Origin: Methanomicrobiales archaeon
Lineage (GTDB): Archaea > Halobacteriota > Methanomicrobia > Methanomicrobiales > JACTUA01
Reading direction: 5' to 3'
DNA length: 64,000 nt
Assembly (NCBI GenBank): GCA_030019205.1
Contig: JASEFH010000004.1
Coordinates: 1 to 64,000, forward strand
Part shown: one piece after another, positions 18,149 through 27,772 of the stretch
How positions within the stretch are numbered: position 1 is the stretch's first letter
Layout: every line of letters begins with the position of its first letter
Notes under the pieces: model-generated
Seen by the model: the letters and a program-made list of their open reading frames with translations, nothing else
The model's database searches: none
What the model was told of the DNA's origin: nothing
Position numbers and translations under genes: made by a program

Positions 18149-18416
18149 CGTCGTCGTTGCACTCGATCGCGGATCCGTCCCGGATCAGGGTGTTGAACAT
18201 CATCGCGGCGCTGAAGACCGACTCGTCCTGGGCGGTTCCCCGTTTCAGGTCCTGAAGCGCCTGTTTCAGGGGTGCCGGCATCACCCGCCTCCCCACCCGC
18301 ACCCCCTCACAGTGGATGCAGTAGGCGCATCGGGTATATACGGACACCTCCCCGTCGGCACACTCGACGGTCACCTGATCGCCCTGCTCGGTCCGGTTCA
18401 GTGGTAGAGACTTCAT
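18102..18416 (-). CDS. Conserved small Cys-containing protein, function unknown
   Basis: 104 residues from MKSLPLNRTE. A CAYCIHC cluster (C30, C33, C36, with C19 nearby) suggests a metal site, followed by a helical half (LKQALQDLKRG, then VFSAAMMFNTLI). Its end overlaps the convergent sulfite-reductase-like gene by 47 bases. An upstream extension to 18476 adds residues that look unlike coding sequence. I do not recognise the family. Confidence 0.65.
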   Translation of the reverse strand: MKSLPLNRTEQGDQVTVECADGEVSVYTRCAYCIHCEGVRVGRRVMPAPLKQALQDLKRGTAQDESVFSAAMMFNTLIRDGSAIECNDDANEGFRSLYASRRLR

Positions 18417-18518
18417 GGCAGTCCAGTACTTGGCACGGCTATCACTTGATAGTGTCGGTTTATGGCCATTTCTCAACGTTATGAGTCAATTTGGGCAAAT
18501 GGCGAGCTATTGAAATGA

Positions 18519-18527
18519 TTTATATAC
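18519..18527 (+). promoter_or_regulatory. TATA box for EF-1alpha operon
   Basis: TTTATATAC in an AT-rich stretch, about 80 bases before the ATG at 18608, so the message should carry a leader of roughly 55 nt; GCGGAGGATA just before the start is a Shine-Dalgarno-like site. Confidence 0.6.
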
Positions 18528-18607
18528 TTGACTTTCCAATATATTACACTCGCATCAATCGGACTGTTTACCTGAATGGTCCCATATATGAGCGGAGGAT
18601 ACGTAGA

Positions 18608-19885
18608 ATGGCAGCAGTAAAGCCGCACTTAAATCTGGCAGTGATCGGACACATCGACCACGGCAAATCGACCATGGTAGGCCGGCTGCTCTTTGAGACG
18701 GGCGCTGTGCCTGCCCACATCATCGAGGGCTACCGAAAGGAGGCCGAGGCGAAAGGCAAGGGCACGTTCGAGTTCGCATGGGTCATGGACAACCTCAAGG
18801 AGGAGCGCGACCGTGGGATCACGATCGATATCGCCCACAAGCGGTTCGACACGAACAAGTACTACTTCACCATCGTGGACTGCCCCGGGCACCGCGACTT
18901 CGTGAAGAACATGATCACGGGCGCGTCCCAGGCGGACGCCGCACTGCTCGTGGTCTCGGCGGCGGAGGGTGTGCAGGAGCAGACAAAGGAGCACGTCTTC
19001 CTGTCCCGCACGCTCGGCATCAACCAGCTGATCGTCCTGATCAACAAGATGGACGCCGTCAACTACGACCAGAAGCGGTTCGAGGAGGTCAAGAAGGCCG
19101 CATCCGATCTCCTGAAGATGGTCGCCTACAAGCCGGAGACGATGCTCTTCATCCCGACGAGCGCCTTCCAGGGTGCGAACGTCGCCAAGAAGAGCGACAA
19201 GACGCCCTGGTACAACGGCCCCACGCTGCTCGAGGCCCTGGACACCTTAAAAGAGCCGGAGAAGCCCACGAACCTGCCGCTCCGGCTGCCCATCCAGGAT
19301 GTCTACACCATCAGCGGAATCGGCACGGTGCCGGTCGGGCGCGTGGAGACGGGGGTCATGAAGAAGGGCATGAAGGTCAGCTTCATGCCGGCCAACAAAG
19401 AGGGCGAGATCAAGTCCATCGAGATGCACCACGAGGAGATCCCCGAGGCGCTGCCCGGTGACAATGTCGGGTTCAACGTACGGGGGATCGCCAAGAACGA
19501 TCTCCGCCGCGGGGATGTGACGGGCCCCATCGAGAACCCCCCCACCGTGGCGGACGAGTTCACCGCCCAGATCGTGGTTCTCCACCACCCGAGCGCGATC
19601 ACCGTCGGCTACACGCCCGTGTTCCACTGCCACACGGCACAGGTGGCGTGCACGTTCACCGAGCTCGTGCGGAAGCTCGACCCCCGCACCGGCCAGGTGA
19701 AGGAGGAGAACCCGACGTTCCTGAAGACCGGGGATGCGGCGATCATCAAGGTCAAGCCCTCCCGCCCGCTGGTCATCGAGAAGCTCAAAGAGATCCCTCC
19801 CCTGGGACGGTTCGCCATCCGCGACATGGGATCCACCATCGCAGCCGGCATGTGCATCGACATCGTGCCCAAGCAGATGAGATAA
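18608..19885 (+). CDS. tuf: Translation elongation factor 1-alpha (aEF-1A)
   Basis: 425 residues from ATG at 18608, chosen because the family begins here ([21 protein letters not shown]-loop from about residue 12). DCPGHRDF (G3) and INKMDAVNY (G4, NKxD) are intact, and domains 2 and 3 follow in full ([18 protein letters not shown], near the end [10 protein letters not shown]). It delivers aminoacyl-tRNA to the ribosome. Followed by rps10 after 28 bases, the standard archaeal order. Confidence 0.99.
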   Translation: MAAVKPHLNLAVIGHIDHGKSTMVGRLLFETGAVPAHIIEGYRKEAEAKGKGTFEFAWVMDNLKEERDRGITIDIAHKRFDTNKYYFTIVDCPGHRDFVKNMITGASQADAALLVVSAAEGVQEQTKEHVFLSRTLGINQLIVLINKMDAVNYDQKRFEEVKKAASDLLKMVAYKPETMLFIPTSAFQGANVAKKSDKTPWYNGPTLLEALDTLKEPEKPTNLPLRLPIQDVYTISGIGTVPVGRVETGVMKKGMKVSFMPANKEGEIKSIEMHHEEIPEALPGDNVGFNVRGIAKNDLRRGDVTGPIENPPTVADEFTAQIVVLHHPSAITVGYTPVFHCHTAQVACTFTELVRKLDPRTGQVKEENPTFLKTGDAAIIKVKPSRPLVIEKLKEIPPLGRFAIRDMGSTIAAGMCIDIVPKQMR

Positions 19886-19913
19886 CCAATACCATCTTTT
19901 TCGGGGGATAGGG

Positions 19914-20222
19914 ATGCAGAAAGCCAGAATACGCCTCACAGGAACGGATTGCAGGAAGGTTGAGATGGTCTGCCAGCGGATCAAGGAGATTGCCGAGCGG
20001 ACCGGTGTGAATCTCGCGGGTCCCATTCCGCTTCCCACCAAGCGACTGGTGGTGCCGGTGCGCAAGAGTCCGGATGGGGAGGGGACTGCCATGTGGGACC
20101 GCTGGCAGATGCGGGTACACAAACGCCTGATCGATATCGATGCTGATGAGCGGGCCCTGCGCCAGCTGATGCGGATCCAGGTGCCCAAGGACATTGGAAT
20201 CGAGATTGTGCTGGAGAGCTGA
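19914..20222 (+). CDS. rps10: Ribosomal protein S10
   Basis: 102 residues, full length for archaeal S10: [18 protein letters not shown] at the start, [18 protein letters not shown] in the middle loop and [17 protein letters not shown] near the end. Component of the 30S head. Cotranscribed with EF-1alpha; the next gene (membrane protein) starts 15 bases after, so it may share the message. Confidence 0.98.
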   Translation: MQKARIRLTGTDCRKVEMVCQRIKEIAERTGVNLAGPIPLPTKRLVVPVRKSPDGEGTAMWDRWQMRVHKRLIDIDADERALRQLMRIQVPKDIGIEIVLES

Positions 20223-20237
20223 AGCGGAGGAGCGGCA

Positions 20238-21857
20238 ATGTCCGCCGCAGGACTCTCTCTCCGCCGTGCAACGTTCTCTTTCGAGACCGCTTTTCTTCTT
20301 GTCACCCTGCTAGCCTTCGGGCTGCGGTTCGCGTTCCTGGATCTCAAACTCTTCCACCACGACGAGGCGATCCACGCCTGGTTCTCCTACCAGCTCCTCA
20401 CCCGGGGCGCGTACACCTACGACCCCTCCTACCACGGCCCCCTCCTCTACTATGCGACGGCAGGCATGTTTTCGCTCTTCGGGGACTCCGATCTCACAGG
20501 AAGGCTCATCCCGGCGCTCCTGGGGGCGGCTCTCGTGCCCCTGGTCTACGCCATCTACCGCCTGGGATACCTGGATCGCACGCAGACGCTGGTGGCGGCC
20601 CTGTTCATCGCCATATCCCCGGATCTGGTCTACTTCTCCCGGTTCCTCCGCCATGACATTTTCATGCTCTTCTTCACGCTCCTGCTGCTGGTGGCGCTCC
20701 TCTACTACTTCGAGCGGGGCAGGACGCAGTTCCTCCTCCTGGCGGCGGTCGCCCTCGCCGGCGGGCTCTGCTGCAAGGAGGAGATGCCCATCATCGCTCT
20801 CATCTTCGGCTCCTTCTTCCTCTTCGGGATAGGGAAGGGGCGGTTTGCGCTTCCCCCGCAGTGGAAGGGCGATCTGGTGCTCGCCGTCCTCGCCGTGGCG
20901 GGCATCATGGCGCTGCTCTACTCGTCGTTCGGAGCGCAGCCCGAGGTGCTCGTCGGCCAGGACTTCAATCTGACCACCTCGGGGTGGTACCGGGCGATCG
21001 AGCACTGGACGGCGATGCACGACCAGTGCCGCCTCTGCGGGCCGTTCTACTTCTACATCATTCTTTTCATCCTCTACGAGGTCCCCCTCCTGATCCTGGC
21101 GGGGATCGGCACCGTGCTGTTTATCGGAAAGGAGACCCCCTTGGCGGAGAGGCTGCAGCCGCTGCGGGAGCGGATCCGCCCCCGGCAGGGCGGGGCGGAT
21201 GCGCCCGCTGCTCCCTCTCCGCCGGCTCCGGCGCCGAACCGGCGAACGGAGTTCTTTGCGTTCGCCATCTACTGGATGGTCCTCTCGATCGGCATCTACG
21301 GCTACATCGGAGAGAAGGTGCCCTGGCTCGCCATCCACCAGCTGATCCCCATGATCTTCATCGCCGTCTACGCGCTGCCCTTCTGGAAGCCGCACTGGCA
21401 GAAGGTCGCCGTCGCGGTATCGGCGGTCTTCCTGATCGCGATGACCTGGCACGTCGCCTTCACTGCGGCGGACATCAACGAGCCGATCGTGCAGGTGCAG
21501 AACTCCGAGGAGCTCCGTGCGGTGATGGCGAAGATCGATGCGGCCGATCGGGTCGCCATCGCCTCGGAGAACTACTGGCCCCTGCCCTGGTACTACCGCG
21601 GCGGGGACGCGGAGAAGCTGGTGTACTACGGGCGCAGGGTGGACGAGAGCACGTTCCTGACCCAGGATTTCGACCTTGTCATCGCGCACGATGCCAGCAG
21701 CTACGCTTCGATTCCCGGCTACGGGAAGGAGACCTTCAAGCTGAACTACTGGTTCTCCTACGACGAGAACGAGGATCGCCTGCTGGAGTACTACTTCACC
21801 CGTGACGGCCCGATGGGCAGCATGAACTTCGATGTGTTCACCCGGAACGAGACCTGA
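20238..21857 (+). CDS. TIGR03663 family (Agl23-like) polytopic membrane protein
   Basis: 539 residues with about ten to twelve TM segments. N-terminal features of the family are present: FHHDEAIHAW (DE dipeptide) and SYHGPLLYY (HGP tripeptide), resembling GT-C mannosyltransferases of the Pmt type, in which an acidic pair in the first loop is catalytic. A Pro/Ala-rich loop at ~315-340 separates two membrane halves, and the C-terminal ~150 residues are mostly outside. These proteins almost always occur in genomes that also have the Chlor_Arch_YYY family, here encoded at 28720-30717. Probable role: a lipid-linked sugar transferase acting outside the membrane. Exact reaction unknown. Confidence 0.85.
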   Translation: MSAAGLSLRRATFSFETAFLLVTLLAFGLRFAFLDLKLFHHDEAIHAWFSYQLLTRGAYTYDPSYHGPLLYYATAGMFSLFGDSDLTGRLIPALLGAALVPLVYAIYRLGYLDRTQTLVAALFIAISPDLVYFSRFLRHDIFMLFFTLLLLVALLYYFERGRTQFLLLAAVALAGGLCCKEEMPIIALIFGSFFLFGIGKGRFALPPQWKGDLVLAVLAVAGIMALLYSSFGAQPEVLVGQDFNLTTSGWYRAIEHWTAMHDQCRLCGPFYFYIILFILYEVPLLILAGIGTVLFIGKETPLAERLQPLRERIRPRQGGADAPAAPSPPAPAPNRRTEFFAFAIYWMVLSIGIYGYIGEKVPWLAIHQLIPMIFIAVYALPFWKPHWQKVAVAVSAVFLIAMTWHVAFTAADINEPIVQVQNSEELRAVMAKIDAADRVAIASENYWPLPWYYRGGDAEKLVYYGRRVDESTFLTQDFDLVIAHDASSYASIPGYGKETFKLNYWFSYDENEDRLLEYYFTRDGPMGSMNFDVFTRNET

Positions 21858-23419
21858 CCGTCAGGAATCCCCGTCGCCCTGCCCGCGGTGCAGACAGGTT
21901 TCGGTGGCGCCAGGCGGCCTGCACTCCCACACCTCCCCCTCCTACGGGTCCCTGAGCCGGTCCGCTGCATGCCCGGTTTCTCAAGCACGCTCGTGGATGC
22001 ACTGGCACGCAGGAGCGTGCGGCGATGGACTGGACCTTTCCGCTCCCGAACGCTATCCAGATCGGCTCCCGATGGCGGCGGTATAGCCCCGCCCCTCGAA
22101 CCGCGGAACCGTGCAGTAGCCGGTCTCCACCCTCCCCGCCGGCGATGGTTCGCCTTTCGTATGTCCCAGAGTTGGCCCGGGTCCCCCCGTCCAGCGTGAA
22201 ACAGCCGCATCAGGGGGCTTCCGCAAGGTCGGGAGGAGCAGGTCTCTGGTCTGGAGGGCGATCCCCAAGGTCCCCGTCCCCCCCGAGCCGGATGCCCCAA
22301 TCCAGGCCAACGCCGTGCATATCCCGAAGAAACGCGTCGATGGCCCTTCGATCCTGACAGTCTGGATCTCAGGCTGACTGTATAGATCGATGGTTCGCAC
22401 CGCCTGGAGGCAAAGTCTGTCTTCTTCCGGCCTCGGATACGCAGTGCTCACTCTGGGAACTGGCGGACATAGAGGGCGCCTTCAGCGGAGTGGCGATCCG
22501 AACACGTATGCCCGGCATACGCAGGAGTTCATGGAAGGCCATTCTGCCTGTTCTGCAATCCGGTCCATCGAACAGCGGAGCACGCTATAGGTTGAGAGCA
22601 GCACCCATAAGTGCGATTGGGTCGCTGGGGAGCGAGTCGGAGCAGTCTTCTACCGAAGAGGATGGATACAGAAAGTCGGGGTGAGGGGTCCGAAAGAACC
22701 AGTCTCCTTCTCCATGGGGGGAGAGAGATCTCTTCTGCATCCCGAATCAGGTTCCATTGCACCGGGATGGGGCAGGTGGGGATTGGGACCCCCTTAGTGC
22801 GATAGGCAAGAGGGGACCGGAGCACTGTCCGAGCATTCGACCAGCCATCGGGCTTTCCTGGATTTGTTTGCGGATGCCAGAGCAGGCTCTATCGTTCTGT
22901 GGAGGGGGCACGGTGGAGTATCGCCCCCGATCCTCCTCGGAGGCTATCGTACGCGGGGGTAGGGGCAGTTGGGGGGAGGGGGGTGCACCCCCCTCCCCCT
23001 TCAAAACCCTCTCCCCCCTAGGTGCGATAGGCACGGACTGGGGGAGCGCGAGGTCGATGCGAAGGGCATCCATGGTCGAGATGGTCTGGCATCCCCGCAC
23101 GGGTATTGCATTCAGGGACTGAGGCAATCGGGGAAGAGAGCCCTTCCCCCCCGGTGCGATAGGGGCTGGATCGGGGAGAGCAGGAGCTTGGTGCTATTCG
23201 GGCTCAGGCCGATCCGGCCTTCCCGGCATCGTTGAATACGAGGCTATCACAGGCGGGGTGGGGGTGCCTGCCCCTATCGTAGCGATGGGGCCTGCATGGG
23301 AGATCAGGCAATCGATGCGAAGGGCATTCGAAATTCAGTCAGCCTGATCCTTCTGAAATACGATTGCGCATTCCTGCGGGGAGATAAACCTGTAAGGGGG
23401 TATAAAAGAGGAGGGAGAA
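21858..23419. other. 1.5-kb non-coding island rich in degenerate repeats
   Basis: No gene on either strand is convincing; frames are short and composition is GC-rich with C- and G-runs. A GTGCGATAGG motif recurs at 22611-22620 (one mismatch), 22797-22806, 23022-23031 and 23154-23163. TCGATGCGAAGGGCAT occurs twice (23054-23069 and 23312-23327), and GAGGCTATC(G/A)(T/C)A occurs at ~22940 and ~23240. These define overlapping diverged repeat units, related to the copy at 9271-9359. No structured RNA was recognised. Confidence 0.6.
22931..23031 (+). repeat. Dispersed island repeat, copy 2
   Basis: The best partner of 9271-9359: TCCTCCTCGGAGGCTATCG, G-run, GGGTGCACCC palindrome, two C-rich blocks and a terminal TAGGTGCGATAGG. 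A partial further copy begins with GAGGCTATCACAGG at 23240. Confidence 0.6.
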
Positions 23420-24532
23420 TCAGCCGAGTTCGTCCCACTTCGTCTTCTTCCTGTAGACCGCGTAGCCCACCGCGATCAGGACCCCGACGACGACCACGCC
23501 CAGGACGATGGGGAGCATGCCGCCCAGGGAGAACCCTTCGCCGATCTCGGCCCTCAGGCTGGTGGCGAGGTTGTAGGCTTCGTCGGCCTTCTGGGAAGTC
23601 TGGTTGGCACCGATGCGGGCGCTGCTGTATTCGCCCCGATCGAAGTTGGCCCTTGCCGTGGAGAGCAGCTGGCTCGCAGTCTCGTATTTGCTGACAATCT
23701 CGACCACACGCGCGTCGCTGCCCATGCTGCGGTTCGTCTTGAAGTAGTCGATCAGACTGCCGACCTCGTTCACTTTCTGGCCGGCACGATCCAGATCGTG
23801 TTTCGCCATGGCCTTTTCGAGTTCCTGTCCCGCCTGGGTGATCAGGTCTGCAGCCGAATTCAGGCTCGATGTGGCCGCCTGGTAATTTTTCGAACCGATC
23901 TCGCTCTTGGCTCTATCGAGAGCGGCTTTCGCCTCGTTGAACTTCGTCTTTGCCGCGGAGACATCCACCCCCAGGGCGCTCTGCGCATCCAGCGTGGAGC
24001 TCAGTCCGGCAAGATCCGACTCCGTCCGAGATACCCGCGTGCTGATGTCGCCCGTATCGATAATCGTGGTATTGAGGAAGTACTGGGAGCCTGCCGTGGT
24101 TCTCGGCGTACCCGAAGAATCGACCTGCTGTATCTTGACGATCGAAATTTCGGGCCTTACGCCGTCCACGGGCACCTGCCCCTCAAGACCGACGATCACC
24201 TTTACCGTGTTCTTGCTCGGGTACGAGAGGTAGAAACCGTCAATTTTCGGGTATCTGCCGAGATTCATGGGCGGATTCGTGACCCCGTCCACCTCGATCT
24301 GGGCGCTCCACTTCGGATTCGTGAGATCGGTGAACAATGCGAGGTCGTCCTCCATGGGGAAGGTCAGGCCGCCGGACGAGGGGAATTCGATGATCAGCTG
24401 CCCCGATATCTGCTGACCGGCCTGTATGTTGCTGCTCGGAAACGTTGGGTTTTTCACTGCGAATGCGGATGCGGCCTGGAGGGTCAAAAGAATGACGAAG
24501 ATTCCGATGATTGCCGTACCTATCTTCTTCAT
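23420..24532 (-). CDS. Secreted, C-terminally membrane-anchored coiled-coil protein
   Basis: 370 residues. Residues 1-24 are a signal peptide (KKIGTAIIGIFVILLTLQAASAFA). Residues ~25-150 form a beta-rich domain, ~165-325 long helices with heptad-like Ala/Leu spacing (coiled coil), and ~335-358 one TM segment (GGMLPIVLGVVVVGVLIAVGYAVY) ending in a short Lys/Arg tail. The topology is therefore outside domain, stalk, anchor. It lies 8 bases after cetZ in the same operon, so it may connect cell-surface structure with the tubulin-like cytoskeleton. I know no assigned function. Confidence 0.8.
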   Translation of the reverse strand: MKKIGTAIIGIFVILLTLQAASAFAVKNPTFPSSNIQAGQQISGQLIIEFPSSGGLTFPMEDDLALFTDLTNPKWSAQIEVDGVTNPPMNLGRYPKIDGFYLSYPSKNTVKVIVGLEGQVPVDGVRPEISIVKIQQVDSSGTPRTTAGSQYFLNTTIIDTGDISTRVSRTESDLAGLSSTLDAQSALGVDVSAAKTKFNEAKAALDRAKSEIGSKNYQAATSSLNSAADLITQAGQELEKAMAKHDLDRAGQKVNEVGSLIDYFKTNRSMGSDARVVEIVSKYETASQLLSTARANFDRGEYSSARIGANQTSQKADEAYNLATSLRAEIGEGFSLGGMLPIVLGVVVVGVLIAVGYAVYRKKTKWDELG

Positions 24533-24540
24533 GGTTCACC

Positions 24541-25722
24541 TCACTCGAATAGCGGTTCGATTCCTTCGTCGAAGAGGGCGGGCGGCTCCCGCTCTTTCTG
24601 CTTGATCACGTCTTCCCGGGTCTCCTTTGCGTTCTCGATCAGCTCGGCGATCCGGGGGGCGTTGCGGATGGTGGCGAGCAGGACGACCGCGGCGATGTAG
24701 TTGCTCTCCACCGGGTAATCCCCGCCCCGCACCTCCACGCCGGCGATGTTCTCCTCGACCCAGCTCTTGGCCTTCTCGACGCCCTTGCGGTCGAACTCGT
24801 CGGGGGGTCCCGCCATCAGCACCAGCGCCCGCTCGGCCGAGGAGTAGTCGCAGGGGAGCGTGAGCCGCCCGAGCATCGCCCGGCGGACCAGGGCGATCAC
24901 CTTCGCGGCCTTGTCCTCCCCGAGCAGCACCTCCTCGGATCCCCCTTTCCTGTTCCGGGACAGTCCGAGAGAGGCGAGCCCTCCCAGGAGACCCTTCTTC
25001 CTGCTGGAGTTCGAGACCTCGGTGATGGCATACCCGACGGTGCTGATCCCCCCTCCCCGGAGGGTGTTGATGATCTCGCTGCTGTCCACGACCATCTCCC
25101 CCACCCCTTCCTTCGTCATCTCGCCGGCACGGAAGAGTATGGAGAACCTGCGCACGATCTCGTCGTTGATGCGCTGGTAGGAGGTCTTGACGCTCTCCCC
25201 TTCATTCTTCCAGGCGCTGTTGTCGAAGATGAAGGTGTTGTCCACTTCGTTGATGATGGTCGAGAGGCTCCGGGCGGCGTTGTAGGAGTACAGCCGCCCC
25301 TCCTCGGGAGCGGGCAGGATTCCGAGCGCGTACACGGGTTCGCGGTAGATCCGCTTCAGGTGGCGGGCGAGCACCGGGGTGCCCCCGGAGCCCGTTCCGC
25401 CGCCGAGCCCGGCGACGATCACGAAGGCGTCGATATCGTGCGTTCCCCGCGTGTCAACCGCGCTGATGATGCTGTCGATCTCGTCCGCCGTGATCTTCGC
25501 ACCTGCGACGTTATCCGTCCCGACTCCGTGGCCCTTCACCACGGTCTGGCCGATGAGAATGCGATCCTTGAGGGGGATCTGCTTCAACCCCATCAGATCC
25601 GTGCGGGCGGTATTGACAGCGATGCCCCGGAAACTCTGTTTGGGGAGTTTACTGTCCTGCTCCAGGAACATATCGACAATTTTTCCGCCGGCCTGACCGA
25701 AACCAATGAAAAATACCCTCAT
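24541..25722 (-). CDS. cetZ: CetZ-type tubulin/FtsZ homologue
   Basis: 393 residues. The GTP-binding tubulin signature GGGTGSGG is at ~107-114, the N-terminal FIGFGQAGGKIVDMF is the nucleotide-binding start, and VNTARTDLMGL and the T7-like region (YQRINDEIVRRFS) are present. The absence of FtsZ-specific N-terminal and C-terminal tails, and NTARTDL, place it with CetZ, which in haloarchaea controls cell shape and not division. It acts as GTP-dependent filaments under the membrane. The gene heads an operon with the membrane-anchored coiled-coil protein. Confidence 0.9.
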   Translation of the reverse strand: MRVFFIGFGQAGGKIVDMFLEQDSKLPKQSFRGIAVNTARTDLMGLKQIPLKDRILIGQTVVKGHGVGTDNVAGAKITADEIDSIISAVDTRGTHDIDAFVIVAGLGGGTGSGGTPVLARHLKRIYREPVYALGILPAPEEGRLYSYNAARSLSTIINEVDNTFIFDNSAWKNEGESVKTSYQRINDEIVRRFSILFRAGEMTKEGVGEMVVDSSEIINTLRGGGISTVGYAITEVSNSSRKKGLLGGLASLGLSRNRKGGSEEVLLGEDKAAKVIALVRRAMLGRLTLPCDYSSAERALVLMAGPPDEFDRKGVEKAKSWVEENIAGVEVRGGDYPVESNYIAAVVLLATIRNAPRIAELIENAKETREDVIKQKEREPPALFDEGIEPLFE

Positions 25723-25839
25723 CTGTGGACACCATCCAGCCCGCTGCTGGTATACACCAATTGCCTAAAATACTTTATTCTATTGGGTTCAAAAACTTTC
25801 TTATGGGCTCCGGCTAAAACTGTACAGGATACAGAGATT

Positions 25840-27063
25840 ATGAAAATTTGTGTCATTGGAGGGGGTTTGTGCGGTCTGACGGCAGCTCTCGATCTCTCGG
25901 ACGAACATACCGTTGCGGTATTGGAGAGAGACGACCGCCTCGGCGGGTGCCTGGCCTCCTACCATGTCGATAAATACTGGATCGAACGCTACTATCACCA
26001 CTGCTTCTCCGGGGACCGGCAGCTGCTGACCCTCTTCGACCGCCTCGGAATCGGCAGCCACCTGGAGTGGCTGAAGGGCACGAGCGGCTACTGGGTTGAG
26101 GGAAACCTTTATCCTCTGAATACGCCCATGGAAATTTTCCGTTACCCTCACCTCTCCCTCGCCGACAAGGCGAGGCTTGCCCTGCTGACGCTGCGGGCAG
26201 GACGCATGGACATCGCCGCCCTCGACGCCGTGCCGGCCCGGGATTTCATCCTGTCCACGCTGGGCGAGCGGGCGTATGCCTCCTTTTTCGAACCCCTGCT
26301 GAAGAGCAAGTTCGGCGATGCGCGAGACGACGTCTCTGCCGCCTGGCTGATCAGCCGGATTGCCATCCGGTCCGACCGGGGCGTGGGCGGAGAGCGCCTG
26401 GGCTACCTGCGGGGGGGCTTCCAGGTGCTGATCGACCGCCTGGCAGAGGCGCTGCGGGACCGGGGCTGCATCATCCGCACCGGCACGCCGGCAGCATCCG
26501 TGGAGCGGGAAGGGCGCGGGTGGCGGGTGAACGGGGAGGGGTTCGATGCGGTCCTCTCCACCATCCCCCCGCAGGAGATCCCGCTGGCGGGGCCGCCGCT
26601 GCCCGCCGTGCCCTACCAGGGAGCCGCCTGCATGACGCTCGGGATCGACAGGGACGTGCTGGAGGGCATCTACTGGGTGAACATGAAGGATCCCGCCCCC
26701 TATGGTGCGGTCATCGCCCACACCAACTTCGCGCCGATCGAGCGGTACGGCGAGCATATCGTCTACCTGGCCTCCTACTTCGCGGAGCGGGTCCCCAACG
26801 GTCTCCCCGGGCGGATGCTCGCAGACTTCTGCAGGCGGTTTCACCTGGGAAGGGCGTCCATCCGCTGGCAGAGGATGGCCGTGAACCGCTTCGCCGGTCC
26901 CGTCTACCGCACGGGATACCGCGACCTGATCCCGGCGTACGAGCAGAACGGGCTGTTCGTGGCCGGCATGTTCAGCCTGCCGAACTACCCCGAACGGAGC
27001 ATGGAAGGCTCGGTCGCCGCCGCCCATGCGGCGGCGGAGCGGATGCGGGGTGCGGATGCCTGA
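25840..27063 (+). CDS. FAD-dependent oxidoreductase (protoporphyrinogen-oxidase-like)
   Basis: 407 residues. N-terminal dinucleotide-binding motif IGGGLCGLTAA (~6-16), LERDDRLGGCLAS, and a C-terminal flavin-closing segment (LFVAGMFSLPNYPERSMEGSVAAAHAAA). It resembles the NAD(P)/FAD amine-oxidase-like family commonly found beside polyprenyl-phosphate glycosyltransferases; the substrate is unknown, perhaps a polyprenyl lipid or a sugar nucleotide. The start at 25840 is chosen by the Rossmann motif; AAATACTTTATTC at ~25768 is a candidate promoter. It overlaps the following GT2 gene by 8 bases, first of a four-gene operon. Confidence 0.87.
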   Translation: MKICVIGGGLCGLTAALDLSDEHTVAVLERDDRLGGCLASYHVDKYWIERYYHHCFSGDRQLLTLFDRLGIGSHLEWLKGTSGYWVEGNLYPLNTPMEIFRYPHLSLADKARLALLTLRAGRMDIAALDAVPARDFILSTLGERAYASFFEPLLKSKFGDARDDVSAAWLISRIAIRSDRGVGGERLGYLRGGFQVLIDRLAEALRDRGCIIRTGTPAASVEREGRGWRVNGEGFDAVLSTIPPQEIPLAGPPLPAVPYQGAACMTLGIDRDVLEGIYWVNMKDPAPYGAVIAHTNFAPIERYGEHIVYLASYFAERVPNGLPGRMLADFCRRFHLGRASIRWQRMAVNRFAGPVYRTGYRDLIPAYEQNGLFVAGMFSLPNYPERSMEGSVAAAHAAAERMRGADA

Positions 27064-27772
27064 AGTGGAAGTGACGGCAGTCCTGCCGGTCTACAACGAC
27101 CGGCGGTCCCTGGAGGCGGCGATCCCCGCGTCCATCCGCACACTCTCCGGGGTCGGCGGGTCCTTCGAACTGATCGTCGCCGAGGACGGGAGCACCGACG
27201 GGAGCGCGGAAGCCGTGGAGCGGGCGATGGCCTCCGATCCGCGGATCCGCCTCCTGCACAGCGACGAGAGGCAGGGGCGGGGAAAGGCCCTCGCCCGTGC
27301 GATCGGCGAGGCCCGGGGCACGATCGTCTGCTACTACGACGTCGACCTCGCCACCGACATGCGCCACCTGGAGGAGCTGATCGGCGCCATCCGCCGGGGG
27401 TACGACATGGCCACGGGATCCCGCCTGCTGCGCGAGAGCGACGTGGCCCGATCGGGGGACCGCGAGTTCGCCAGCCGGGGCTACAACCTGCTCGTGCGGA
27501 CGATCCTGGGGAGCCGGCTGCACGACCACCAGTGCGGGTTCAAGGCCTTCAACCGAAGCCGCATCCTCCCGCTGCTGCCCCGGGTGCGGGCGGAGCACTG
27601 GTTCTGGGACACCGAGATCCTGGTGCGGGGGCAGAGAGAGGGGTTCACGGTCTTCGAGTTCCCCGTGCGCTGGCGGGCCGGGCGAGGCACGACCGTACGC
27701 GCAAAGGACGTCTTCGAGATGGGATCGGCAATCCTGGACCTGTGGTGGCGGCTGCATGTATCGGAACGTTAG
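27056..27772 (+). CDS. GT2 family glycosyltransferase (dolichyl-phosphate sugar synthase-like)
   Basis: 238 residues. GT-A motifs: VLPVYNDRRSLE at the start, EDGSTDGS (~43), RQGRGKALARAIGEARG, YYDVDLATDM (the DxD-type metal site, ~96) and GSRLHDHQCGFKAFNR. The pattern matches the DPM1/dolichyl-phosphate glycosyltransferase branch; it has no C-terminal TM segments, so it should work at the inner membrane surface. Substrate: nucleotide sugar and polyprenyl phosphate (inferred). Overlaps the genes before and after it. Confidence 0.9.
   Translation: MPEVEVTAVLPVYNDRRSLEAAIPASIRTLSGVGGSFELIVAEDGSTDGSAEAVERAMASDPRIRLLHSDERQGRGKALARAIGEARGTIVCYYDVDLATDMRHLEELIGAIRRGYDMATGSRLLRESDVARSGDREFASRGYNLLVRTILGSRLHDHQCGFKAFNRSRILPLLPRVRAEHWFWDTEILVRGQREGFTVFEFPVRWRAGRGTTVRAKDVFEMGSAILDLWWRLHVSER

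Noticed and set aside
22053-22451. 132-codon minus frame in the large island
   Set aside because: No start signal, no domain, and overlapping frames in other phases look equally good.
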